From contig OX377204.1 of the NCBI GenBank assembly GCA_947396885.1, positions 5,828,001 to 5,892,000 on the forward strand: DNA of 64,000 nt, written 5' to 3'. The notes beneath the pieces are model-generated. The model was not told the DNA's origin, made no database searches, and saw nothing but the letters and a program-made list of their open reading frames with translations. Position numbers and translations under genes: made by a program. The first letter of the stretch is position 1; each line of letters starts with the position of its first letter. Positions 11,459 to 21,529 of this stretch are shown piece after piece. This stretch comes from Heligmosomoides polygyrus polygyrus (lineage: Eukaryota; Nematoda; Chromadorea; Rhabditida; Heligmosomidae).

Positions 11459-12359
11459 TTAGGGGGGGGGGCAAAAGTAATGAGACACCCCACGCCGTGT
11501 CCATATATCTCGTGGCTGGAGTCTGGTTTCGTGCTTGTTGTATTTGTATGTTTGTATGCTACTTACTGAAGCCCATCTGAAAAGTTACCACTTCCGCTCT
11601 TTCCAGAAGCATGCCAAAAACCCCAGCCTGTCTCATGCCGAAACTCCAGTCTGACGACTCGACCTGTGTCGCTCAAATCTCCCCCAATTCCCAACCCTGA
11701 GCAGCCTGGGCTCAATATTCACGCAGGATGAGAAGTACGTCTTCTACCTTAACCCTGCCAAGCAGCGAGTCTGGATGAGGCCTGGTGAATTGTTACCGAC
11801 CTTCGTTCGGCGAGATGTTCACGGCGAGAAGCATCTTTGGAGCTTTTGGGTCTGCGCCCATGGATCGGTTTACCGGAGGCTGTTTCCGAAGAGCACCGCG
11901 ATGAACTCCAAGGCCGTGGTAAACGAAATAGAAGAGATGGGCCGGCGACTCATTCGCAGCGCTTCAAGAAGGTTCTCCTCTTCGACAACGCCGCACCCCA
12001 TCAGGTACAAGCAAGCACGGATAAGCTTGGCCAGCTGGGCTACGTTCACATGCCTCACCCACCGTATTCGCTGGACATCTCTCCATGCAACTACCACTAC
12101 TACTTGAGCCTACAGGACCTCCTAGTCGGAAGGGACACAAGAACCAAAGCAGTCCTTGACAACCATATCGAGCAGTTGATCAACACCAGGCTCAAGCAGT
12201 TCTGGAAGGATGGGATCAGGAAGTTGGCTGAGCGATGGCAGCAAGGTCCTTGCCCTTAATGGCAAATACACTCCTCAGCATCGTTGAGTTGTAATTGAGT
12301 TATAAGGAGATAAAGATTTTTTTCATTTTGTCTCATTACTTTTGCCCCCCCCCCCCTAA
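11459..12359 (+). mobile_element. Poly-G-ended mariner relic
   Basis: Terminal inverted repeats begin TTAGGGGGG and continue GGCAAAAGTAATGAGACA. TA flanks both sides (11457-11458, 12360-12361). The + strand holds a shifted transposase: LLFDNAAPH is the second catalytic aspartate block, and HPPYSLDISPCNYHYY is the third, with Asn in place of the catalytic Asp. The C-terminus contains LNTRLKQFWKDGIRKL-like sequence. It is dead from frameshifts and the lost aspartate. Confidence 0.75.
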
Positions 12360-12392
12360 TATGCGAAGAACTGTGAAAAGAAGGCCACAATC

Positions 12393-12510
12393 AGGGATGT
12401 GCGGAAATGCTCCTGGAAAAAAGAGGAAGACGAAAGACGGAGCGGAAATGCTCAAAAACGGCCGGACACCGGAATGCGAAACGCGGAAACGGAAATGACA
12501 CATGTTCGTC
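12393..12510 (+). repeat. CGGAA-rich TIR remnant, left end
   Basis: Begins CAGGGATGTGCGGAAATG and ends in CGGAAACGGAAATG. The matching right end, CTCCGACATCCCTG, is kept by the copy at 14455-14575. CAGGG ends suggest a hAT-type MITE. Confidence 0.45.
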
Positions 12511-13650
12511 TTTTTTTTAAATTCCATATGAAACGGCGTCAGAAGCGGCTTCTATTGCACTTTTTCTTGCTCAGAATTTTGCGAGCACCAGAATATTCCA
12601 CAGATTAGTGCTCATCCTTATTATAACATGACATAGCGACGCATGAATTCACAATATTGCTACGAAAACCTTTTAGCTATGCCTTAGTAATTAACTAACA
12701 CACATTCAGGGAATTATTTTACTATTTCTTACTATATCAGCATGCAATCTTTCCATATCTAGTACCTGCGAGGTTTTTCGTTGATTTTTTTATGCCGATA
12801 TTTTTTGAACGGTAGACTTAACCGACTTAATCACTTGAGGTTCCTTACAGACCCACATTTGGAAAAACTGACTCGGGCGAAGTCTAAAATTGGAGTAGTT
12901 ACCTACATCATTCTCCGACCAGGAAAATGATTCCTCTGAACGCTTTTAGAAACCATTGGCATCATGGATGACGTGATGTCTGCACAGATGTCTGCATATT
13001 CAACGTTAGCAGTTACACTGTAATCAAAACTTGTACTCAGAATTGATTCTGGGATCTAAGATGATAACTGGATGACTGATTAGTCGTGGTGAATCCACAC
13101 TTCCACAGGAATATTCAATCTGCGCCAGCCTAGAAATTCTACGCCCAAAGTGACACAGCTGGACAGTTCCAAGATGGTTCTCGAAGTAATGGATTTGTTT
13201 CAGAGTTCAATAAGTCACCCTAGTCAATCAAAATAACAATTTATAGTAGATATCTGTGATACTTCATTAAAAAATGAATCGCATAACTCCATATGGATGA
13301 ATATCACACCTAACGAAATTAAAAATTGAAATTTGAACTTTTGCTCAGGAACACTGATGTAATTTTAGCGCTGACAACCGCATGGCACAGCCTTAACTAA
13401 ACTATTTGTTTTATGATACTGCGCTATATGCTTACAGAATTTTTGTAGCCATTTGTAACTAATGGATAAAGATTTTTATAACCATTCAAAAGTTGAGCAC
13501 ATTTTCTTAGCATACAGTGCATACATAGCCTTTGTAGCACATTAATTTTGCACTGCACCCAGCCGTTGTCATTTTTGAGTGCTTTTTTTTAGTAGTCTTA
13601 CCAACTTCAAGAATATTAATACTAGAGCTGTCAAACAGTATGTGTCTCAC
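12511..13650. other. Unassigned AT-rich stretch
   Basis: No exon with paired splice sites and no recognised repeat was found in 1.1 kb. Confidence 0.4.
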
Positions 13651-13659
13651 AATTACATT

Positions 13660-14390
13660 GTGCGTAAAAAGTATTGACGCAGTAAATGACGGCTGTGGAA
13701 ATAGTATTGCGTAGTAAGTTTTAAAACAGTTCCTCGAGAACTATGGAAAATGATCTTGCAAATACGATAGAATAACTCGCAGTCGACATTGGCTCCTTTA
13801 CTGTGAATACAGGAGCGAAAACGACGGAAAAATTCATGAGCACGTGCCGCAAGTATTCGCTTGCATTTTGTTCCGTGCTTCGAACAGGGTAGCCTTCTGC
13901 AACTGGTCACTTCTCTTGAAAGTAGCACAGACCTCATTCTTCGAAATCGCCTAGAAAGAGTAATCCAGCGGATTCATGTTCAAGCTGTGCTCTTCTGAGA
14001 AGCTGTTCACACCTGCGCGCGTTATCTGTTTGCCGTTATGGGACAGAGGTTGACAATTTTTGATTTGAACCTTATCGTGCTTGAACATATTGTAATCATC
14101 ATCTGTTATGACAGAGCCGCGGCCGACGTTTGGGTTGCTGACCTCCTTCGTCACCAACCGTTTCGAACAGCGCCAAATTCTCTTGTTAAGGAAATATTCA
14201 GCTGTTTGGGTAACAAACAAAAAAGGGCCACCGTAACCACGACGGTATCATGTTTCTTTAATTTTTACAAGACTATTTTTTGAACACAATATAGACAACA
14301 AAAATAACGCAGAAAAACTTTGAAAAATAGAAAGAGAAAGTTGGGGCTGAAACAAAATTAGGTGCGTCAATACTTTTTACTCACCCTGTA
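13660..14390 (-). mobile_element. Tc1/mariner-superfamily relic
   Basis: Inverted ends contain GTAAAAAGTATTGACGC (left 13663, right 14360-14380). The right end is complete as the complement of TACAGGGTGAGTAAAAAG. The - strand frames 14220-13951 and 13937-13653 hold transposase C-terminal pieces: GRGSVITDDDYNMF, then EEHSLNMNPLDYSF, then FRRFRSCIHSKGANVDC. A frameshift and truncation make it inactive. Confidence 0.65.
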
Positions 14391-14454
14391 TATGAAGGAG
14401 AACTTTTTTATTGATAAGAAGATTGTATTCAATAGAAAACTAGAATGGAACAGT

Positions 14455-14575
14455 GCCCATTTCCTCTTCCGCCTTCCGGCCCAAAAACAGGCGGAACACG
14501 GAACGGAAGAGCCCAAAATGGCCGGAAACCGGAATTCGGAACACGGAAACGGAAACTCCGACATCCCTGGCCACA
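14455..14575 (+). repeat. CGGAA-rich TIR remnant, right end
   Basis: Same family and orientation as 12393-12510 (AATGGCCGGAAACCGG and CGGAAACGGAAA are shared). Ends CTCCGACATCCCTG, the inverse of the other copy's CAGGGATGT start. Confidence 0.45.
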
Positions 14576-14647
14576 ATGTGCGCGACATTACGTGTGGGAC
14601 AACCTAGAAGTTAGATATTATAGAAGTTCTTAGATGGATGTTTAGTT

Positions 14648-14850
14648 GCGATCAAAAGTCTTGCGCAAGGCGGGACTCGAACCCACACCTTCTGCTTTCC
14701 GTACAGTGATGCCATACCTTACACCACCGGCGCTGTTCGACCGAACAGAACATCCATGATATCTTCCTATTAGCAATCACCTATCAGCGCTCACCCGTGA
14801 TATCGAGATGAGCCGGCCGCTGATACCAGCTTAAGACCGGTTAAGCTGAA
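14648..14850 (-). repeat. tRNA-like SINE, family SINE2, copy 2
   Basis: Reverse complement of AGCGCCGGTGGTGTAAGG...GGGTTCGAGTCCCGCC with the leader GCTGGTATCAGCGG and trailer TTTTGATCGCAAC. The intact B box and acceptor-like ends match copy 1. Confidence 0.7.
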
Positions 14851-15091
14851 GGTTTTCGTAGAAATCTTACCTCTATAATTCTTATTCCTTATTTTCTTTA
14901 CCTCAATGAATCTAAATCTAGACCTATCTATTTAAGTGATCATAATGCAGAACGCTTGTCAGATGCTTATCACGGAACGTTGATATATCCTGGGCATTCT
15001 GGAGCAGGGATTGCTAGAAAAAAATGTGGTGGTGTAGTCGAGGCACTGTGTTTGCTGTCTGATCTGGAATGTTAGATAAAAACGGTGTTAT

Positions 15092-15345
15092 TCAAACACT
15101 TTTAAGATGCGCCACGCATTGGATTTCTGCTTTTTTGAATTTTGTCGTGTTGGCGATTTGAATGCGTATTTGGGTGTACAATGACATGCCGTTGCCAACC
15201 GTTAGACAAGTTACCTTTCCCAGACAAGTAGATAACAAAGTCGTCGACTCCGACGGAATTATAAGACTTGGTTGGCCTGTGATGGAAATCTGAACCCAAG
15301 GACGTGCTGTTGCAAGCAGAGCCGTCACTTCCTCAGACTGCGCTC
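15092..15345 (-). repeat. SINE1, diverged copy
   Basis: Keeps the order of SINE1 landmarks on the - strand: ATGCGCCACGCATT, GATTTGAATGCGTATTTGG, CAGACAAGTAG and CTTGGTTGGCCTG. The polymerase III boxes are decayed. Confidence 0.6.
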
Positions 15346-15577
15346 CGTTTTATGTGTTACTGAAAAACTGAAGAACTTAATCAGATTGGCCACCGCATAT
15401 CTAAAAACGAGGTTTTCCTAAAGGTCACTGGTACCGGGGTCGAATAACGGGGACTGTATATTGCACTGAGGTATTGTATAGGGACGCATTACGTCACCGA
15501 CCCACACAATGTCTGTAGGAAATGTTTTGTCAGGTAACCAGCCTAAATTGGATTTCCGCCATGCAAAACATCACATA

Positions 15578-15590
15578 ATGTACATAAAGG
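15578..15590 (+). promoter_or_regulatory. TATA-like element of the first family 1 gene
   Basis: ATGTACATAAAGG lies 45 nt before the start codon at 15632. It is the position and sequence counterpart of TATATAAAGG upstream of the third family 1 gene. Confidence 0.4.
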
Positions 15591-15631
15591 AGCGACGGGT
15601 CTTCACCCACTAAGAACTGTTTCCTCTATCC

Positions 15632-17573
15632 ATGGCGGCGTTCTGGATTACTCTCGGCTTGGTATGCGTTAAATATTAAGTTCTTTATTTTATCTTTTGT
15701 TTTATTCCAGTTTGGACTTCACATAGAAGCACAGATTTTTATGTATTATACTATTTTGACTAACTAGGATTATCATCTGTTTTATTTCCCACTTGTGCCG
15801 CCTCGCTCAACGGCTCTAGACATGTAAGCTGTATGCCTTGCTACCTTTAACGAAGAGAGGCAATGCCACGAGGCAAGTAGCTCTTGGAATCAAAGAACGT
15901 TGGTGACCTACAGTTTCAACGGCATCTTCTCTGTTACTGCAGAAGGACATTTTAGAAATTATGTTAATATAGAGGGCGCGTGTAGCGCAGTCGGAGGAGG
16001 CGCGACTGTCGCGTGCACCCGATACCAGGTTTCTAGTTCGGATTTCCCGCCCAGGCCAAGCAAGCCTTCCATCCCTGATGAATTGGAACCAGACCTGTCT
16101 GGGAAGGATAAAGCGCTGACTTGTTCATCGGCTGGCCACCGCAAGTCATTGTATCGCCAAATACGCATTCAAACTGCCTCCATGACATCCCGTAGAAGTA
16201 GAATGCGTAGCGCATCCCAAAAAAAGATTGAGTAACGCTGTCCTTTATCCTTTTTTATCCTTTACGGTTAAAGCTAGGATACAGAACGTTTAATGGGCAT
16301 GATTTTGAATTTCACAATACCCTAACAGTTCAGACGATATCCTATCACATATCTGTTCAGATCACCATCAATCTTGGTATCACGGATGCCTTATTCATAA
16401 ACACGAATGTTCCACTGAAAGTGTTACCATCATGCAAGCAGCTTGGACCATTCCAATTTGATGAACATGCCAGGGTGTATTTGACCTTCCCTATGGTGCA
16501 GGAGCCGGATTTTCCAGCCAAACATATTGTGGGTTTGCTTTCCTTAATGACATGCTCAATAGAGAGGAGCATGATTTCATCATAGAGATGCCTAAGTCAA
16601 TACGTTTAAGGCAAATCAGAAAGTTGGAGGCGTGGATAAATCACTCTACTTTTAGGATTATGAGTGCGCTCTTGAATTAAAGGCTGCTGTATTTCTCGCT
16701 GACCCTGTTGAACGAAAGACCTCCTCGCCTGTGCTCAAACAACTGTACTACGATAGGTTCGTAAACTAAATATTTTCAATTTTATTTCGAAATTTCGAAA
16801 CTTTGGGGTGGCTGGAAATTGGGGATGTGAGGTTTAATTACCCAAGTTTGAGATTTTTCCGTGACCGTTGCACTCTTCACCAAATCAGCAGAAATGGATA
16901 GACATCAGTCCGGATGCTTCGCCTACGTCGGCAACTTGCCTTACCAGTGCACCGAGGAGGACATTGGCCACCACCTCACTCGAGCCGGCCAAGTCACCAA
17001 CGTCAAAGTCGTCCAAGACCGCGAGACCGGCCGCGCAAACTTCATCGACTTCGCAGACGCTGCAAGTGCTGACAATGTCGTCAACACACTCAATGGAGGC
17101 GACTTCAACAGTCCTTCGCTGCGTGTGAACCACGCCAGCAGGAACTAACCTCGTCTTCAACTTGTATTCGTCGCCTTATATAGATGACTTAAACTTTGAT
17201 TTGAATGTCTTCTGTCTTCTGAAAATACAGAAGGTGTTTTTTCATATGAGAGGTGGCCCTACATGTCTCGATTTTTTTCCTCTAAGAACATAAGAGGGGA
17301 TGTTTTGCAGTTCATGTTTATTACAGTATGAAAGTGTAATGACTGCAGAAACGTTTTTAGTCCTGTTGATCCGGAAGAAACGATCGAGGAAGTGATGAAG
17401 GGTGCTCTTGACTCATGGAAGGGACATTATTCGAAGGTGAAATGCTTTTTTCTTCAACTTTTTACAAGTAATACAAATTCTGTCAGTTTTAGTTGGGCCA
17501 AAGCCTAAAGCAATTCGGCTGCAACTACAGCAACAAGAACGGCACGAACCAAGTCATTTGCCTTTTTATCTGA
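15632..17573 (+). CDS. Small secreted protein, family 1, complete five-exon gene (155 aa)
   Basis: Exons are 15632-15661, 16361-16528, 16656-16756, 17349-17436 and 17493-17573, and all four junctions are in phase (0,0,2,0). The protein starts MAAFWITLGL and has a hydrophobic signal segment across exons 1-2. Exon 2 carries SCKQLGPFQFDEHARVY, and exon 3 carries DYECALE and ends QLYYDR. Exon 4 has ALDSWKGHYSK. Exon 5 has FGCNYSNKNGTNQVICLF and then the stop. The mature protein keeps the cysteines and tryptophan shared with the paralogs at 42755 and 49352. The conserved W, GC and (V/I)C pattern resembles the C-terminal half of CAP/ASP proteins. Divergent ASP-related hookworm proteins are my best guess, without confirmation. 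Intron 1 holds a SINE and intron 3 an intronless RRM gene. The start was chosen because the first exon matches that of the 49352 gene in length, phase and sequence. Confidence 0.75.
15977..16252 (+). repeat. tRNA-derived SINE1, full copy
   Basis: Starts GCGTGTAGCGCAGTCGG (A box TAGCGCAGTCGG), has a B-box-like GTTCGGATTTCCC, then a shared body (GTATCGCCAAATACGCATTC here) and a 3' end with CGTAGAAGTAGAATGCG and TTTATCCTTTTTTATCC. It lies in intron 1 of the family 1 gene. Confidence 0.85.
16894..17148 (+). CDS. Intronless single-RRM RNA-binding protein, probable retrocopy
   Basis: Encodes 84 aa from MDRHQSG; an in-frame extension to 16861 would give 95 aa. It is one RNA-recognition motif: RNP2-type CFAYVGNLPYQC at residues 7-18, a TEEDIGHHL helix, VVQDRETGR, and a C-terminal LRVNHASRN. 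The architecture matches small CSTF2/R09B3-like nematode RRM proteins. The RNP1 box is reduced to GRANFIDF, lacking the usual R-G-F/Y-G/A-F/Y core, so RNA binding may be weakened. The frame is intact and GC-rich compared with its surroundings. It lies wholly inside intron 3 of a secreted-protein gene on the same strand, which suggests a retrocopy. No poly-A tail or target duplication was seen. It could be an expressed gene or a young pseudogene. Confidence 0.7.
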   Translation: MDRHQSGCFAYVGNLPYQCTEEDIGHHLTRAGQVTNVKVVQDRETGRANFIDFADAASADNVVNTLNGGDFNSPSLRVNHASRN

Positions 17574-17900
17574 GCGCCCTCACTGAAGGAGTATGAAGAG
17601 TTTGATTTATTCACGGAGATTGCACCTGTCTTACAATCCACTACTATGTATTGGACATTATGGAATAAATCTTCGCTTTACTTTTTTAAAAATGAAACAT
17701 ATTCGAGTGTAGTGTATTTTGCTCAGAATATGACCTAGAAGAAGCACTGTGAACCCCGATAACCCACAACTATTCAAAGCCTTCAAGGAATAGCTACATA
17801 AGTACGAACCGTGAGGTGTTCCAAAAATGACGCGTTAAATAAAACCACCACTGTTAACGAAACCCGTGCATTAAGAGCAGAGGTTTGGAGAACCACTTAA

Positions 17901-20248
17901 TATACCATTTTCACGTCGAATTGGAGACTTTTCAAATCGAATTGGACACTATCCTGATCCAACGTTTTGTTTCTGAAATCAAAGCGAACTCTTCCCAATT
18001 GAAACTAACTTTATGCAGGTTAAACTACAGACTCAATAAAATGGTTAGAATAAGTTTTTATTCAAGGAGTATTTGCACACCTTTTTTGAATTTTTAGTTC
18101 AACTGCCCGAGCAAGAGTAATTATATTATTGAAAAAAGTTATTTTTTCAGAAAACAATAAATTGAATTTTGTTTTGAAGAGCAATAGTTCAACAATCATG
18201 CAGTGCATTAAAAGTTTGGATTGCGCCATGCATTCGAAAACTCGAAGCGAGGTTTATTTGATTGATAGGGAAAATGCTGCTTACAAAAAGCCGCAAAGGG
18301 GGAATATGTGGGTTTTTTACAATTGTTTATGTAGCATCGTTTGTAGATGTGAAACTCGATGCAAACCAAAATTTTGCTATCAATTGAATAAAATCACGAC
18401 GTCTTGAGCAAGGGCATTGCGGAACCTCTTTTTTTGGCACAGAAAAGTTGCCGCTCTCCCGTTCTTTAAAACAAGCTACGATCCTTTTTACTTTTCCACA
18501 AAGGAATAAGAATTTTATAAAATTTTAAACCAAACGTTCGTTTATTGCGTGAGTGAACTAAAAATTCAAAGAAATCATATTAAAATTTTCCTTTAACGAA
18601 ATATTGTTCTAGCTTTTTAAGAGCATTTAGTTTAATGAAGAAAAGCTCATTTCAATTTGGAAGGGTTCTCCTTGATTTCAAAAGTCTTAAGCTAGCACAG
18701 AAGAGTGTACAATTTGATTTGAAAAGCGTTCAATTTATGTTATGTTTATTAACGAATGCATAAGGCAAACGTTAGAGAAAGGAAGATCACAACATTTGCT
18801 CAAAGATACAACAACAAAAAAACAAGAATACGGACATCAGTAACCAAAAAGAAGTCATCTTGACGCAAGGCAATTAACATGTTCAGACAAAATCGTATCT
18901 ATACAAGACGGTTTTCACACGGCTCTTCATCTGTCCCGGTGTTAGCAAGGACTGAATGTTCTTAGCAACTTTCGAGTAGAGGCTACCCGCTCTATAGGCA
19001 AATGAGATCGCTGCTCGAGATCTAGTTTAAGGATGAGGCAGGCATAATTTGGCAATACCGCCTCTGGTGTTGGAAGTTTTCATCTTAAAGAATTTGCAAG
19101 GTCCGGAATCATTTGAAAAATGCAGAAGCTTGTGAATGAGGCAGACGTCAAGAACTTTGCGGCGAGATTCCAGAGACGGAAGTCCAAGGTATTTGTTTCT
19201 AATTGACGCTCTCGGTACTCGAGTATACATATAGAAAACTAACTGTTCGAAGAAGCTTGCGGGTGAAGTTGTTTTGCACCTTTTCTATGGCAAGGATGTC
19301 TCTCCTTTTATATGGCGAGCGAACAGATACAGTAGACTCAACAAGAGGATGTATATAAGTTTTATATACCTTCAATAGAATTGATTTTTGCCTAGTTGCT
19401 AAAACCCGAAAGGTATTTGATGTCCGCAACATAGCAGAGTTACACGTTGTTCGAATGTGTTTCCCGAAATCAAGATTCTTGCCATAGAAAAAGCCCAAGT
19501 CTCTAACTGAGTCTACTGCCGATAAAGTGGATTCGTTAATGGCATAATCATGAGGCTGTCCTAATATTCCAGACTTTAGATGCAGAACAATTTCTTGAGG
19601 GGAAGGAGGTAATTGCCACGCATTCGCCCAGCCCGCTCATAAATTTATTGCCTGTTGAAGCATGAACGCATCGGAAGGGCAAGTGATTATCCTATAGATC
19701 TTTATGTCGTCCGCGTACATCTTCGTTGTGAAATTACATTGCTTCATTATCTCTGGAACCTCAGCAGTAAACACGTTGAAAAGGAGAGGAGAAAGGACCC
19801 CTCCTTGTGGGACTCCGCTGATTGCACGTCTCACGGTTGAAAACGAGGAATCACCTTAACCTGAAATGTCCTACCAGAAAGATACTGGGCTATCCATTTA
19901 ATTAGTATCGGATGAAACTTGTACCTCTCCAGCTTAAAAATTAGCTTTTCATGAGACACTCTGTCAAACGCCTTTGCGAAGTCGAAGTAAACGACATCAC
20001 AAGGACGTTTGCAGTCAATTGCCTCCGTCCAATCATTTAGGCACTCTAGCAGGTTAGTTTGAATAGACCTCCCTGGCATAAACCCATGCTGTTGCCGAGA
20101 GACAATATTATTAGCGCAAATGTGGCTCATCATATGATCTTTAAGTACCTTCTCAAAAACTGCAAAAAACGGAGGTAATGCTAACCGGCCGATAATTTTC
20201 GGGGTTGACTGGCTTGAAAAGTGTCCAATTCGGCGTGAAAATGGTATA
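17901..20248. mobile_element. TIR element, family X, split by a CR1 insertion
   Basis: Left end TATACCATTTTCACGTCGAA; right end CGGCGTGAAAATGGTATA as its inverse. TA at the borders is a likely target duplication. Internal repeats such as TTTTCAAATCGAATTGGACA match 1380-2280. After subtraction of the CR1 at 18735-20213, about 870 bp remains, close to the 900 bp of the other copy. Confidence 0.7.
18735..20213 (-). mobile_element. CR1-like LINE, 5'-truncated reverse transcriptase
   Basis: On the - strand, 20210-19840 has PPFFAVFEKVLKDHMMSHIC, QQHGFMPGRSIQTNLLEC and YFDFAKAFDRVSHEKL. 19834-19637 has GVPQGGVLSPLLFNVF and the catalytic box MYADDIKIY. 19498-19199 has VRSPYKRRDILAIEKVQNNF, and the C-terminus runs to about 19027. 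Frames shift twice. The 3' end carries ATAACATAA-like repeats, as CR1 tails do. It interrupts the family X element between CAATTT and GGCTTG. Confidence 0.85.
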
Positions 20249-20384
20249 TACCATATGTGTCCTACACTTTTCACTTGGCGCGATGTTAAGGTATCACTTA
20301 GCTGAGTTCAATTCAAACTGGATTCCCTACTTGCAGTTTTTTCCTTCCTGGCAGTAATGTAGGCAATATCTGAAAATCTAAGTA

Positions 20385-20670
20385 GGTTCCAACCTTGCTC
20401 TATTCCTCAAGATCAGGGGAGCAGTTTTGCGGTACGAAGCCATCCAGACCTATCCCAGATGGAACACTGTCGTTAAGAGGTTTCGATCATTCGTCAGTTT
20501 TTCAGTCGGAATGGGTTTTTTTGAATCCCCATTCCTGCATAAAAATCGGCGTTATCTTCAGATGGTTCAGTCATGTCGTTGCCTTCCTGATGCCCCACAT
20601 CCTACACATCACTACAGCGCCAATTTCACTGCAGACGCCTCCACTCCTCAACCTCAAATGATCAATCTTA
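20385..20670. repeat. Dispersed repeat, shared with 27055-27300
   Basis: GTTCCAACCTTGCTCT, GCAGTTTTGCGGTACGAAG-type and GATGCCCCACA-type segments occur in the same order in both places. Class unknown. Confidence 0.4.
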
Positions 20671-20689
20671 GACGAAATCTACGTTAGGT

Positions 20690-21500
20690 ATTGGGCGTCT
20701 GGCAGACGTTGGTCATACGACGAACTTCCGACGCCGTTTCGTCAGAACGGTGGTTTCCCACCGCTTTTAATTCCATGCTGAGCAGAAAAAAATTTCGCTT
20801 CACTAGCAGCGATGTTCCAATCAAATAGTCCCTGCATTTTTCGCTAGCCGTATTGTGTTTCTAAGTTTTAAACCTTAAAAAAGCACAAGTCAAGCGGAAC
20901 GGCAAATTCTTAAAGAAATTATATCGAGTAATCAAGCGAAACAAAATCAATCGAGTGTAAAATGCAAAATTTCAGACGACTGCATGGAACAGTCTGCGCG
21001 CTCATATGTCAGAAAATTTCTATTCTCTTATGCTTTCATATGAACTCCTAACTTCTGTAGTACATTTCCTGTGAGCAAAGTTGTCGTATTTCAAACAGTG
21101 TTTCCATTTTTTTGAGACACCCTCTATAACACAAAGACCAGCTCACACTGCTGATGGGCGAGGTCAATTTTTGTCCTTGCTAATTATCCACATTGTGTCA
21201 TTTTATTAAAAAGGTAAACCTAATCTTCTATGCTTGTTGAATACTAAAATAGCCGATTTATTCCGGATTCCCTATTTTTGCGAAATTTAGTGTGGGATAG
21301 AAAAATACAGTAGGTGTGTTTGTTTGTTAAGCTTAGTTCACAAAGAATTCTACTGGTCTCTTATCAATAGTCAAGATGTGTGGCTGCCTTGCCTTAAAAT
21401 GTTTATTCAAAACAAGTTCGGTAACAATAAAACGACAAAACCACTGTCCGATTTAGTTTTGCTCCACCGACTTTCTGAAAATATTGAGCCGTTCGGTTTA
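20690..21500. other. Unassigned stretch
   Basis: Contains a lone TIR-like terminus, the complement of GAGGGTGTCTCAAAAAAATG near 21105-21125, without a visible partner. No exon was found. Confidence 0.35.
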
Positions 21501-21529
21501 TCAGGGGCAGCAGAAGGTCCTGTAGAACC

